From positions 62,001 through 126,000 of the forward strand of contig NZ_JBHSMC010000016.1 in NCBI RefSeq assembly GCF_042655485.1: a stretch of 64,000 nucleotides of DNA, given 5' to 3'. A model generated the notes under the pieces. That model did no database searches. It had not been told where the DNA came from and saw only the letters and a program-made list of their open reading frames with translations. How positions within the stretch are numbered: the stretch's first letter is position 1; each line of letters starts with the position of its first letter. Shown piece by piece: positions 53,119 to 61,414 of this stretch. Origin of the DNA: Lederbergia graminis. GTDB lineage: Bacteria > Bacillota > Bacilli > Bacillales > Bacillaceae_C. The position numbers were made by a program, and so were the translations under genes.

Positions 53119-53679
53119 AATTCTCTCTCGACTGATTCTATTCAATAAGGACTGTACATTCGTTGTGACATGCGCTATCTCAACCGAGTCTGAAGTAAAA
53201 CTTAAGCATAATCGTCGTGACATTCATTCTCTCGACCGATATTTACTCAAAACACTCGTAGATTCGTCGTGACATGCGCTATCTCAACCAAAGCCAAAGT
53301 AAAACTCAGCCATAACCGTCATGACATCCATTCTCTCGACCGATATTTACTCAAAACCCTAGTAGATTCGTCGTGACATGCTCTATCTCAACCGAATCCA
53401 AAGCTAAATTTAGGCATAACCGTCATGACAATCATTCTCTCGACCGATATTTACTCAAACCCTAGTAGATTCGTCGTGATATGCGCTATCTCAACCGAAT
53501 CCAAAGCTAAACTTAGCCATAACCGTCATGACAATCATTCTCTCGACCAAGTCAAAACCAAAGATCCGACATATTCGTCATGACTCGAGCTATCTCGACT
53601 GATTCTTACCATAAACAATTTCAGAATCGTCGACATGCTCAATCCCAACCTATTCACACCTATAACCGAAAAATATAAC
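53109..53679. repeat. Tandem array of about eleven 52-bp monomers (104-bp higher-order unit)
   Basis: A CGTCRTGAC-type motif starts at 53161, 53213, 53265, 53317, 53369, 53421, 53472, 53524, 53576 and 53628, a period of 52 bp with one 51. A degenerate unit at 53109 shares the TCTCTCGACTGA part. Each monomer has a conserved left half (CGTC-R-TGACA...TCTCRACCGA) and a looser right half. Two types alternate: type A with TGCGCTATCTCAACC, type B with ATTCTCTCGACCGATATTTAC. Type B units contain the palindrome GTCATGAC. There is no continuous reading frame and no gene. A decayed copy may follow at 53679. Confidence 0.9.
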
Positions 53680-53840
53680 GCAATCTCTCACTGATAAAAT
53701 CCCTCACAAAGTATCATTTACACTCACAATTAAAAATAGCACTTCACTTATTAATTACGTTGGAATTGAATATCTTCTAATCATAAAGGACATAAATAAT
53801 GACGGATTCTAAAACATTTTGAGAAATAACATCATATTAT

Positions 53841-53894
53841 TTGACAAATTTCTCTTTATGTATAATAATTATTCCTAGATTAGAATTATTATAG
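53841..53894 (+). promoter_or_regulatory. ahpC promoter and PerR-like box
   Basis: A -35 TTGACA (53841-53846) is followed by TATAATAAT (53861-53869), in which TAATAA at 53863 has a 16-bp spacer. TTAGAATTATTATAG (53880-53894) matches the PerR box TTATAATNATTATAA at 12 of 14 defined bases. The position just after the start point suits repression relieved by peroxide. Confidence 0.7.
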
Positions 53895-53953
53895 TTCAAA
53901 CGATAACTATAGTAATTCACAAAAATAACACTACAACCAGGAGGCGTTTATTT

Positions 53954-54517
53954 ATGTCATTAGTCGGAAAAGAAGTAAAACCATTTAAAGCACAAGCGTA
54001 CCACAATGGTGAGTTTATTGAAGTAACAGAGGAAAACCTAAAAGGTCAATGGAGCGTTGTTTGCTTCTATCCTGCAGACTTCACTTTCGTTTGCCCAACT
54101 GAATTAGAAGATCTTCAAAATGAGTATGAAACATTAAAATCACTTGGAGTGGAAGTGTATTCTGTTTCAACAGACACTCATTTCACACATAAAGCATGGC
54201 ACGATACTTCCGAAACTATCGGAAAAATTACTTATCCAATGATTGGTGACCCTTCACACGTTATTTCTAGAAACTTTGATGTTCTTATCGAAGAAGAAGG
54301 TGTTGCAGATCGTGGTACTTTCATCATTGATCCAGATGGTATCATTCAAACTGTTGAAATTAATGCAGGCGGAATTGGCCGTGACGCAAGCACTTTAGTT
54401 GATAAAATTAAAGCTGCTCAATATGTACGTAACAACCCAGGTGAAGTTTGCCCAGCTAAATGGAAAGAAGGCGGCGAAACACTTAAGCCAAGCCTAGACC
54501 TTGTTGGTAAAATTTAA
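53954..54517 (+). CDS. ahpC: Alkyl hydroperoxide reductase subunit C (2-Cys peroxiredoxin)
   Basis: 187 residues, typical AhpC length. Peroxidatic C47 is in DFTFVCPTE and resolving C166 in GEVCPAKW. It reduces hydrogen peroxide, organic peroxides and peroxynitrite in the cytoplasm and is recycled by AhpF. CAGGAGGCG precedes the ATG. The AhpF gene follows after 13 bp, and a PerR-like box lies upstream. Confidence 0.96.
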   Translation: MSLVGKEVKPFKAQAYHNGEFIEVTEENLKGQWSVVCFYPADFTFVCPTELEDLQNEYETLKSLGVEVYSVSTDTHFTHKAWHDTSETIGKITYPMIGDPSHVISRNFDVLIEEEGVADRGTFIIDPDGIIQTVEINAGGIGRDASTLVDKIKAAQYVRNNPGEVCPAKWKEGGETLKPSLDLVGKI

Positions 54518-54530
54518 GGAGCGATTATAA

Positions 54531-56060
54531 ATGGCACTGGATGCAGAAATTAAGTCACAATTAAAACAGTATATGGAATTATTGGAAAATGATATTGTGC
54601 TTAAAGTCAGTGCTGGTTCAGACGACGTTTCAAAGGAAATGCTAGCTCTTGTGGAAGAGCTAGCTTCCATGTCGTCTAAAATCACTGTCGAAGAAGCAGA
54701 ATTATCTAGAACACCAAGCTTCAGTATTAACCGAGTAGGAGAAGAAACTGGTGTTGCTTTTGCTGGCGTACCTTTAGGTCACGAATTTACTTCTCTTGTA
54801 TTAGCACTTTTACAAGTTAGTGGACGTGCTCCTAAAGTAGAACAAAGTGTTATTGATTCTATTAAAAATATCGATGGCGAATATCATTTCGAAACGTATG
54901 TGAGCCTATCATGCCATAACTGTCCTGATGTTGTACAAGCATTGAACATTATGAGCGTGATTAACCCTAACATTACTCATACAATGATTGATGGGGCTGT
55001 CTTTAAAGAAGAAGTAGAAACTAAAAATGTAATGGCTGTACCTGCTGTTTTCCTAAATGGCGAGTTCTGGAATGGTGGCCGTATTACACTTCAAGAAATT
55101 ATTGCTAAATTAGGCCAAGGCTTAAGTGCAGACGATTTCGCTGATAAAGATCCATATGAAGTTCTTGTCATTGGTGGCGGACCAGCTGGAGCAAGTGCTG
55201 CAATCTATACAGCACGTAAAGGTATCCGTACAGGAATCGTTGCTGAGCGCTTTGGTGGCCAAGTTCTTGACACACTCAGCATTGAAAACTTTATTAGTGT
55301 CAAAGCAACTGAAGGTCCTCGACTTGCACAAGCATTAGAAGAGCATGTAAAAGAATATGATATCGATGTGATGGACTTACAACGTGCTAAACGTTTAGAA
55401 AAGAAAGACCTTTTCGAAGTAGAACTTGAAAATGGTGCTGTTCTAAAAAGTAAATCTGTTATCATTTCTACTGGTGCACGTTGGAGAAATATTAATGTGC
55501 CTGGTGAACATGAGCTTAAAAATAAAGGTGTTGCTTACTGCCCACACTGTGATGGCCCATTATTTGCAGGAAAAGATGTCGCGGTAATTGGTGGCGGTAA
55601 CTCTGGTATTGAAGCAGCTATTGACTTGGCTGGGATTGTGAAACACGTCACAGTTCTAGAGTTTGCTCCAGAATTAAAAGCAGACCAAGTGTTACAAGAG
55701 CGTCTACACAGCCTTCCAAATGTAACAGTAGTAACAAACGCTGCTACGAAGGAAATCACTGGTACAGACAATGTAACTGGTATTACGTACACAGATCGTG
55801 ATACAGGTGAAGAATACCACGTTGAATTACAAGGTGTGTTTGTCCAAATTGGACTTGTGCCAAATACAGAGTGGCTTGAAGGTACTTTAGAGCGAACTCG
55901 TTTCGGCGAAATCATTGTTGATAAGCATGGTGCAACTTCTATTCCTGGTGTATTTGCAGCAGGAGATTGTACAGATAGTGCTTATAACCAAATCATTATT
56001 TCCATGGGTTCAGGTGCAACTGCAGCATTAGGTGCATTTGATTACCTCATTCGCAATTAA
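54531..56060 (+). CDS. ahpF: Alkyl hydroperoxide reductase subunit F
   Basis: 509 residues, the usual AhpF length. The N-terminal double-thioredoxin-like domain has the CxxC of LSCHNCPDV (about 127-130). The FAD/NAD part has VIGGGPAGASAAIYTARKG near 212 and a second CxxC in YCPHCDGPLFAGKDVAVIGGGNSGIEAA. The C-terminus has the FAD motif GVFAAGDCTDS. It passes electrons from NADH to AhpC. AAGGAGCG precedes the ATG, and the operon ends at a strong bidirectional terminator. Confidence 0.96.
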   Translation: MALDAEIKSQLKQYMELLENDIVLKVSAGSDDVSKEMLALVEELASMSSKITVEEAELSRTPSFSINRVGEETGVAFAGVPLGHEFTSLVLALLQVSGRAPKVEQSVIDSIKNIDGEYHFETYVSLSCHNCPDVVQALNIMSVINPNITHTMIDGAVFKEEVETKNVMAVPAVFLNGEFWNGGRITLQEIIAKLGQGLSADDFADKDPYEVLVIGGGPAGASAAIYTARKGIRTGIVAERFGGQVLDTLSIENFISVKATEGPRLAQALEEHVKEYDIDVMDLQRAKRLEKKDLFEVELENGAVLKSKSVIISTGARWRNINVPGEHELKNKGVAYCPHCDGPLFAGKDVAVIGGGNSGIEAAIDLAGIVKHVTVLEFAPELKADQVLQERLHSLPNVTVVTNAATKEITGTDNVTGITYTDRDTGEEYHVELQGVFVQIGLVPNTEWLEGTLERTRFGEIIVDKHGATSIPGVFAAGDCTDSAYNQIIISMGSGATAALGAFDYLIRN

Positions 56061-56066
56061 TATACA

Positions 56067-56096
56067 AAAGAGCGCTAGTTATCTAGCGCTCTTTTA
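56067..56096. terminator. Bidirectional terminator between ahpF and the transporter gene
   Basis: A perfect 13-bp stem (AAAAGAGCGCTAG/CTAGCGCTCTTTT) with a TTAT loop is T-rich in both directions between convergent genes. Confidence 0.92.
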
Positions 56097-56105
56097 ATTT
56101 TATCT

Positions 56106-56639
56106 TTAAACAAAGCGTTTCTCTCTTATTACTAACACTCTACCTAATATAATCGCACCTATCATTTGTATAATCGTTTTTACAGTTACTTGGCCAAGTA
56201 TTGCTGCAGGCACTGCATCCCACGTTAAGAAGCCAGCACCAAGCGGACTTAAACCAATGATAACAAAAATAGCAGAGTCTAGTAGCCCACCAACAATCCC
56301 ACTGTAGAAAACACGCCAAGCCATTGGCAGCTTTAATCGAGTATAGATTTCTGTATCAGCTGTTTCCGCAACAACGAAAGAAATCGCGGAGGCAAATACA
56401 ATCATTAATGTATCACCAAGTAAATACGACACAATTGCAGATAAGATTAGAGCTGTAAAAATAAATAAATATGTTTTTGGTCTTCCATATTTATTTTGTA
56501 CAAGGTCACGAAAAATAAAAGTTGCCCCTACAAAAAGCGTACCCATCGGAACGATAAATAAGCCAAAATTTAATGGTGCAAATCTTGCAGTCACTACATT
56601 CGCAATCACAATAGATAATAAATATAATAATATCCTCAT
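56106..56639 (-). CDS. Queuosine-precursor transporter, VUT/YhhQ family
   Basis: 177 residues, five or six membrane helices. It shows features of the VUT/YhhQ family: FIVPMGTLFVGATFIFRDLVQNKYG and the WRVFYSGIVGGLLDSAIFVIIGL helix pair. YhhQ-type proteins import preQ0/preQ1. It follows queF by 18 bp behind a preQ1 riboswitch, so queuosine-precursor uptake is well supported by context. GGAGGAG precedes the ATG. Confidence 0.85.
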   Translation of the reverse strand: MRILLYLLSIVIANVVTARFAPLNFGLFIVPMGTLFVGATFIFRDLVQNKYGRPKTYLFIFTALILSAIVSYLLGDTLMIVFASAISFVVAETADTEIYTRLKLPMAWRVFYSGIVGGLLDSAIFVIIGLSPLGAGFLTWDAVPAAILGQVTVKTIIQMIGAIILGRVLVIREKRFV

Positions 56640-56657
56640 TGGCTTCTCCTCCCTCCT

Positions 56658-57158
56658 CTATCGATTATCGATTTTTTCAGGATTGAGATCATGATTCATT
56701 AAACGGTAATTAGCCATTTCTTCATACTTCGTTCCTGGTTTTCCATAATTGCACCAAGGATCAATGGAAATCCCACCACGTGGGGTAAATTTTCCCCAAA
56801 CTTCAATATATCTTGGGTCTAATAAAGCAATTAAATCATTCATGATAATATTTACACAGTCTTCATGAAAATCTCCATGATTTCTAAAACTAAATAAATA
56901 TAGTTTCAAAGATTTACTTTCAACTAGTTTTTTATCTGGTATATACGAAATATACATTGTTGCAAAATCTGGTTGATTCGTTAATGGACATAAACTCGTA
57001 AATTCTGGACAGTTGAACTTTACAAAATAATCCCGATTGGAATGTAAATTATCTACTGCCTCCAATACCTCAGGAGCGTACTCAAATGAGTATCGTGTAT
57101 TTTGGTTTCCTAATAACGTTAAATCTTTTAACCCTTGTTCATGGCTACGGCCTGACAT
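56658..57158 (-). CDS. queF: NADPH-dependent 7-cyano-7-deazaguanine (preQ0) reductase
   Basis: 166 residues, the single-domain QueF type. It turns preQ0 into preQ1 in queuosine synthesis. The catalytic cysteine is in FNCPEFTSLCPLTNQPDFA, where the second cysteine forms the thioimide. The family stretch ESKSLKLYLFSFRNHGDFHEDCVN binds NADPH and the base. AAGGAGG precedes the ATG. Transcription comes from the riboswitch-controlled promoter upstream. Confidence 0.95.
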   Translation of the reverse strand: MSGRSHEQGLKDLTLLGNQNTRYSFEYAPEVLEAVDNLHSNRDYFVKFNCPEFTSLCPLTNQPDFATMYISYIPDKKLVESKSLKLYLFSFRNHGDFHEDCVNIIMNDLIALLDPRYIEVWGKFTPRGGISIDPWCNYGKPGTKYEEMANYRLMNHDLNPEKIDNR

Positions 57159-57246
57159 AAAAAAACCTCCTTGAAAAATGCTTCCGAAATTTTTCCAAGA
57201 AAGGCAATAACATCATCTCTAAAACATATAGGATAAAATAAAAAAA

Positions 57247-57270
57247 GCCATGTCCTATTATGGACATGGC
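57247..57270 (-). terminator. Riboswitch expression-platform terminator
   Basis: GCCATGTCC/GGACATGGC (57247-57255 and 57262-57270) form a 9-bp stem followed by six T residues on the minus strand. It lies about 15 nt after the preQ1 aptamer and before queF, so it is most likely the ligand-controlled terminator. Confidence 0.85.
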
Positions 57271-57286
57271 ATATAGTCATATATCC

Positions 57287-57322
57287 ATAGTTTTTTATAG
57301 AGGGTATCAGCTATGAACCTCT
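57287..57322 (-). promoter_or_regulatory. PreQ1-I riboswitch aptamer
   Basis: The minus strand reads AGAGGTTCATAGCTGATACC, then CTCTATAAAAAACTA. This fits the class I preQ1 aptamer: P1 AGAGG paired with CCTCT, the A-rich tail that docks into the stem, and a C-containing loop. A terminator follows, and queF plus a precursor transporter lie downstream. A separate CCCGAAA/TTTCGGG hairpin (57323-57338) precedes it. Confidence 0.9.
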
Positions 57323-57476
57323 CCCGAAAGGTTTCGGGTAATTATCCTCCATCATCATATCAAAATATCAACAATAGAGTCAACCAAACCAATTCATACT
57401 GATACCCCCTGTTTCTATTGATTATTCGTTAAAAATAAATAATCCTACTTGTATTAAGAGAAAAGAAGAAATATAC

Positions 57477-57491
57477 TTTCATTAAATGAAA
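57477..57491 (+). promoter_or_regulatory. Palindrome upstream of the aldo/keto reductase-GH2 operon
   Basis: TTTCATTAAATGAAA has 7-bp arms around one central base, about 50 bp before the start codon and just upstream of AT-rich promoter-like sequence. It is a candidate operator. The rest of the 380-bp spacer holds the preQ1 riboswitch region on the other strand. Confidence 0.4.
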
Positions 57492-57538
57492 CCCTTTTCA
57501 TATAAATACTAGATATATAGAAAAAAGGAGATTATACA

Positions 57539-58531
57539 ATGACATATGCAGCAAACGAAAAACGGTATGAAATAATGAAGTACAACAGAACTGGCAATTC
57601 AGGATTACTATTACCCGCTATATCCCTAGGCCTTTGGCACAATTTTGGTGGTGTGGATACTTATGAAAATGGACGTGCCATGCTTAGAAAAGCATTTGAT
57701 TTAGGGATTACCCACTTTGACCTCGCAAATAATTACGGACCACCGCCAGGTTCAGCAGAAGAGATGTTTGGTAGAATGCTAGCATCTGATTTTAAACCTT
57801 ATCGCGATGAAATGATTATTTCTACAAAGGCTGGTTATGGCATGTGGAGTGGTCCTTATGGTGATTGGGGCTCGAAAAAATATATGATTGCTAGTTTAGA
57901 TCAAAGTTTGAAACGAATGGGATTAGATTATGTTGATATTTTTTATTCCCATCGCCCAGACCCTAACACACCATTAGAAGAAACAATGGGAGCACTTGAT
58001 CAAGTGGTACGCCAAGGAAAAGCATTATATGTTGGGATCTCTAATTACTCCGATGAGCAAACGGCAGAAGCAGTAAAAATTCTAAATAACTTAGGAACTC
58101 CATTATTAATTCACCAACCAAGCTATTCGATGTTAAATAGGTGGATTGAGGATGGTTTACAAGATGTTCTTGAACAAAATGGAATCGGTTCCATTGCGTT
58201 TTGCCCATTACAACAAGGACTACTCACCAACAAATATTTAGGTGGTGTACCTGACAACTCACGTGCCGCAAAGCCGACAGGTGCCCTCCATAAAAATCAA
58301 GTAACAGAAGCAGTGCTTCGCAAAGTTGAAAAATTGAACGACATAGCAGCACAAAGGGGACAATCATTAGCCCAAATGGCATTAGCATGGGTTCTCCGTG
58401 ATGGGAAAGTTACTTCCGCATTAATAGGCGCAAGTCGCGTCGAGCAAATTGAAGATAATGTAGCTGCATTATATAATCTGCATTTTAGTACAGATGAATT
58501 AGCTAAAATTGATGAGATTTTAAACAGTTAA
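57539..58531 (+). CDS. Aldo/keto reductase (YghZ-like)
   Basis: 330 residues of the NADPH-dependent AKR superfamily, nearest the YghZ/L-glyceraldehyde-3-phosphate reductase or potassium-channel-beta-like group. Catalytic D and Y are in THFDLANNYGPPPGSAEEMFG, K in ISTKAGYGMW and H in FYSHRPDP. The C-terminal cofactor loop is IGASRVEQIEDNVAAL. AAAGGAG precedes the ATG. It is co-transcribed with the GH2 enzyme after about 34 bp, so a role with a sugar or sugar aldehyde is plausible. Confidence 0.9.
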   Translation: MTYAANEKRYEIMKYNRTGNSGLLLPAISLGLWHNFGGVDTYENGRAMLRKAFDLGITHFDLANNYGPPPGSAEEMFGRMLASDFKPYRDEMIISTKAGYGMWSGPYGDWGSKKYMIASLDQSLKRMGLDYVDIFYSHRPDPNTPLEETMGALDQVVRQGKALYVGISNYSDEQTAEAVKILNNLGTPLLIHQPSYSMLNRWIEDGLQDVLEQNGIGSIAFCPLQQGLLTNKYLGGVPDNSRAAKPTGALHKNQVTEAVLRKVEKLNDIAAQRGQSLAQMALAWVLRDGKVTSALIGASRVEQIEDNVAALYNLHFSTDELAKIDEILNS

Positions 58532-58564
58532 CTTATATCATTCATAACTAGGAGGTTGAATGTA

Positions 58565-60937
58565 GTGGGGCGACATACTGAGTTACTAAATTTAAACTGG
58601 AAATTCTTTAGAGGTGAAGAAGAAAGAGCTTGGTATAAGGGGTTAGATGATTCTAATTGGAGAAATGTAACACTCCCTCATGATTGGTCTGTTGAAGAGC
58701 CTTTTTCGAAAGAATATTCAAGTGGAACCGGATATTTACCTGGTGGTATCGGCTGGTATCGAAAAAAGTTTCTCCTACCAGAGGATATGAAAGGTAAAAG
58801 AGTTTATATCACTTTTGAAGGTGTCTACAATAATTCACAAGTATGGTGCAATAGTTATTATATCGGTAAAAGACCATATGGATACAGTACGTTCACATAT
58901 GACATTACTGATTTTATTACCTTTGGAGAGGAAAATCTTATTTCCGTTAAGGTTAATCATAAAGATATTGCAGATTCTCGCTGGTTTACTGGTTCAGGTA
59001 TTTATAGAGATGTGTATCTTACAATTACAGACCAAGTTCATATAGACCAGTATGGAGTATTTGTCACAACACCTCAAGTAACGAAAGAGTATGCAGATGT
59101 TTCAGTCAATGTACGTCTTACAAATGAAACACAGACCGATGAATCTATTGATATAAAAAATACATTAGTGGATGCGGATGGAAATGCAATTGTATCTACA
59201 ATAGAATCGTATGAGATCAGTGCGGAATCAGGGCTAGAAGCAAATCAATTACTCCATGTGAGTAATCCACACCTATGGTCACCTGATACACCATATCTGT
59301 ATTCTGTTGTAACGGAGATCATAAAAAATGGAGAGATTATTGATTATATAAAGACAACCACTGGAATTCGTTGGTTTGAATTTGATGCAGAAAAAGGATT
59401 TTTCCTAAATGGGATTAATATGAAATTAAAAGGAGTTTGTATTCACCATGATGCCGGTGCTTTAGGAGCTGCAGTTCCTCAAAAGGTTTGGGAACGTAGA
59501 CTTGAAGCTTTTAAAGAAATGGGCAGCAATGCAATTAGAATGAGCCATAATCCTCCAGCTCCAAATTTACTTGATTTATGTGATCAAATGGGATTCTTAG
59601 TCATTGACGAAGCATTTGATGAGTGGGAAGGAGTAAAAAACAAATGGTCTACTGGCCATAATGTGTACCCTCCGAAACATTTTGGATATTATGAGGATTT
59701 CCCACAATGGGGCGAAATTGATATGAAAGAAATGGTGCTTCGAGATCGTAACCATCCATCTATTATTATGTGGAGTATCGGGAACGAAATAGATTATCCT
59801 AACGACCCTTATTGTCATCCATACTTTGAAACAATGACTGGAAATAACGATGCAAATAAGCCAGCAGCAGAAAGAAAATATGACCCAAATAAACCAAATG
59901 CGGAGAGGTTAGTAACAATCTCAAAACGGTTAGTAAAGTATGTGAAGGAATGCGATACGACAAGACCAGTGACAGCAGCATTAGCATTTCCTGAACTGTC
60001 CAATTTAACTGGCTTATCAGATACAGTGGATATTGTGGGCTACAACTACAAAGAACATTTATATGAAGAGGATTTGAAACAATATCCGGACAGAGTCATA
60101 TATGGGAGTGAAAATGGAGCTAGCATGGAAGCATGGCTCGCAGTAAGAGACAATGATGCAATGAGCGCACAGTTTATTTGGACAGGAATTGACTTCTTAG
60201 GAGAAGCTAAAGGATGGCCAATTCGCGCTTCACAAGCAGGATTCATGGATCTTGCTGGTTTTAAAAAGCCTAATTATTTCCACCGTCAAAGTTTATGGAG
60301 TACGAAGCCAATGGCATTTTTATCAGTGGTGCGGCCAGAAGACGTAAAATCTAATCATAACCCAAGGTGGTATGCTTCTCCTCACTGGAACTGGAATACA
60401 GGAGAGCAATTACAAGTATTATGCTATACGAATTGTGATGAAGCAGAGCTATTTTTAAATGGTAAGTCATTAGGAAGTAAACACCGCGGTGAGTCAGATG
60501 AGTTCATCCGCTGGGAGGTTATGTTTGAAGAGGGTACGATCGAAGTTGTAGCAAAACACAAATCCGGTAAGAATGTATCTTATGAACTTATGACAAATTC
60601 AGAACCAGAAAAAATTGATATGAGTTCAGATTCGCTAGAAATGAAAGCCAATGGCCTCGATATAGCGCACATCGAGATGGAAATTGTAGACGTCAATGGT
60701 AAAACAGTATATTTAGCGAATAATGAAATATCCCTTTCTATTGAAGGTCCAGGTGAAATATTGGGACTTGAAAATGGAAATGCCCAAGATTTAACACCAT
60801 ATAGTTCCAAGAAAAGACAAGTCCATAACGGAATGTTACTAGCTTATATAAGATCTACAACAAAAGCAGGAGAAATTATCGTAACTGCCACTTCTCCAGG
60901 ATTACCAACAGCTAGCGTCATCATCCAAGCAAAATAA
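58565..60937 (+). CDS. GH2 beta-galactosidase-type enzyme
   Basis: About 790 residues, no signal peptide, cytoplasmic. GH2 sugar-binding sandwich (GGIGWYRKKFLLPE..., FEGVYNNSQVWCN), an immunoglobulin-like domain, then a TIM barrel from about 285. Acid/base E is in IIMWSIGNEIDYP and nucleophile E in IYGSENGASMEAW; the HHDAGALGAAVP loop is typical. A DUF4982-like and an Ig-like domain end the protein. A TTG at 58556 touches the GGAGG site; the GTG at 58565 has a 9-bp spacer and is chosen. It is the second beta-galactosidase candidate of the window beside GanA; other beta-glycosides are possible. Confidence 0.88.
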   Translation: MGRHTELLNLNWKFFRGEEERAWYKGLDDSNWRNVTLPHDWSVEEPFSKEYSSGTGYLPGGIGWYRKKFLLPEDMKGKRVYITFEGVYNNSQVWCNSYYIGKRPYGYSTFTYDITDFITFGEENLISVKVNHKDIADSRWFTGSGIYRDVYLTITDQVHIDQYGVFVTTPQVTKEYADVSVNVRLTNETQTDESIDIKNTLVDADGNAIVSTIESYEISAESGLEANQLLHVSNPHLWSPDTPYLYSVVTEIIKNGEIIDYIKTTTGIRWFEFDAEKGFFLNGINMKLKGVCIHHDAGALGAAVPQKVWERRLEAFKEMGSNAIRMSHNPPAPNLLDLCDQMGFLVIDEAFDEWEGVKNKWSTGHNVYPPKHFGYYEDFPQWGEIDMKEMVLRDRNHPSIIMWSIGNEIDYPNDPYCHPYFETMTGNNDANKPAAERKYDPNKPNAERLVTISKRLVKYVKECDTTRPVTAALAFPELSNLTGLSDTVDIVGYNYKEHLYEEDLKQYPDRVIYGSENGASMEAWLAVRDNDAMSAQFIWTGIDFLGEAKGWPIRASQAGFMDLAGFKKPNYFHRQSLWSTKPMAFLSVVRPEDVKSNHNPRWYASPHWNWNTGEQLQVLCYTNCDEAELFLNGKSLGSKHRGESDEFIRWEVMFEEGTIEVVAKHKSGKNVSYELMTNSEPEKIDMSSDSLEMKANGLDIAHIEMEIVDVNGKTVYLANNEISLSIEGPGEILGLENGNAQDLTPYSSKKRQVHNGMLLAYIRSTTKAGEIIVTATSPGLPTASVIIQAK

Positions 60938-60945
60938 TTGGATTT

Positions 60946-60979
60946 AAATGGAGACACTCGGAAACGAATGTCTCCATTT
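60946..60979. terminator. Bidirectional terminator after the GH2 gene
   Basis: AAATGGAGACA (60946-60956) pairs with TGTCTCCATTT (60969-60979) between convergent genes, with T-rich flanks on both sides. Confidence 0.88.
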
Positions 60980-60984
60980 TATTT

Positions 60985-61242
60985 CTAACGATTATTTACA
61001 TATACAAAAAGAGCATCCGAAATTCCCTCGGCTTCATCTGTCGACGCTTCAATATTATAATGATCTCCCTCTAACTGCGATTTAAATTGCCTAAAGCCTT
61101 TATTCTTCAAAAAACTATCAACATCAGATAAGTTATCACTCATATTTTTTAATGTTTTATCTCCTATATAATCACCATTTACGTACAATTGATAGCGATC
61201 CTCATAAAGTTTTGCGTCACCATTATCGAAAAAATCAATCAC
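60985..61242 (-). CDS. Small hypothetical protein
   Basis: 85 residues, not recognised. It is charged and soluble, with no membrane segment or cysteine. Aromatic/Gly turns (YEDRYQLYVNGDYIGDKTL) suggest a small beta-rich start, followed by a helical middle. The start is GTG with GGGAGG about 10 bp upstream, and a terminator lies right after the stop. These signals make it a real gene rather than a chance frame. Function unknown. Confidence 0.7.
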   Translation of the reverse strand: MIDFFDNGDAKLYEDRYQLYVNGDYIGDKTLKNMSDNLSDVDSFLKNKGFRQFKSQLEGDHYNIEASTDEAEGISDALFVYVNNR

Positions 61243-61414
61243 AATGAAAAACCTCCCTACTATATCTCGTTATCATATATAATTGGTAATTTTCCTTAAT
61301 TTAATCTGTAAATTATCGGAAGGTGTTTCCAAATTGTCGTGTACTGTTTTTAATTACCATATTATTTTCGGTGAAAGTAGAGAAAATAAGAAAAAACAAA
61401 AGGAGTAATTCACC

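Noticed and set aside
53161..53679. CRISPR array, because of regular 27-bp conserved and 25-bp variable halves
   Set aside because: The repeat halves are not identical, and the 'spacers' are homologous to each other in two alternating classes. No cas genes are nearby. It is a tandem repeat, not CRISPR.
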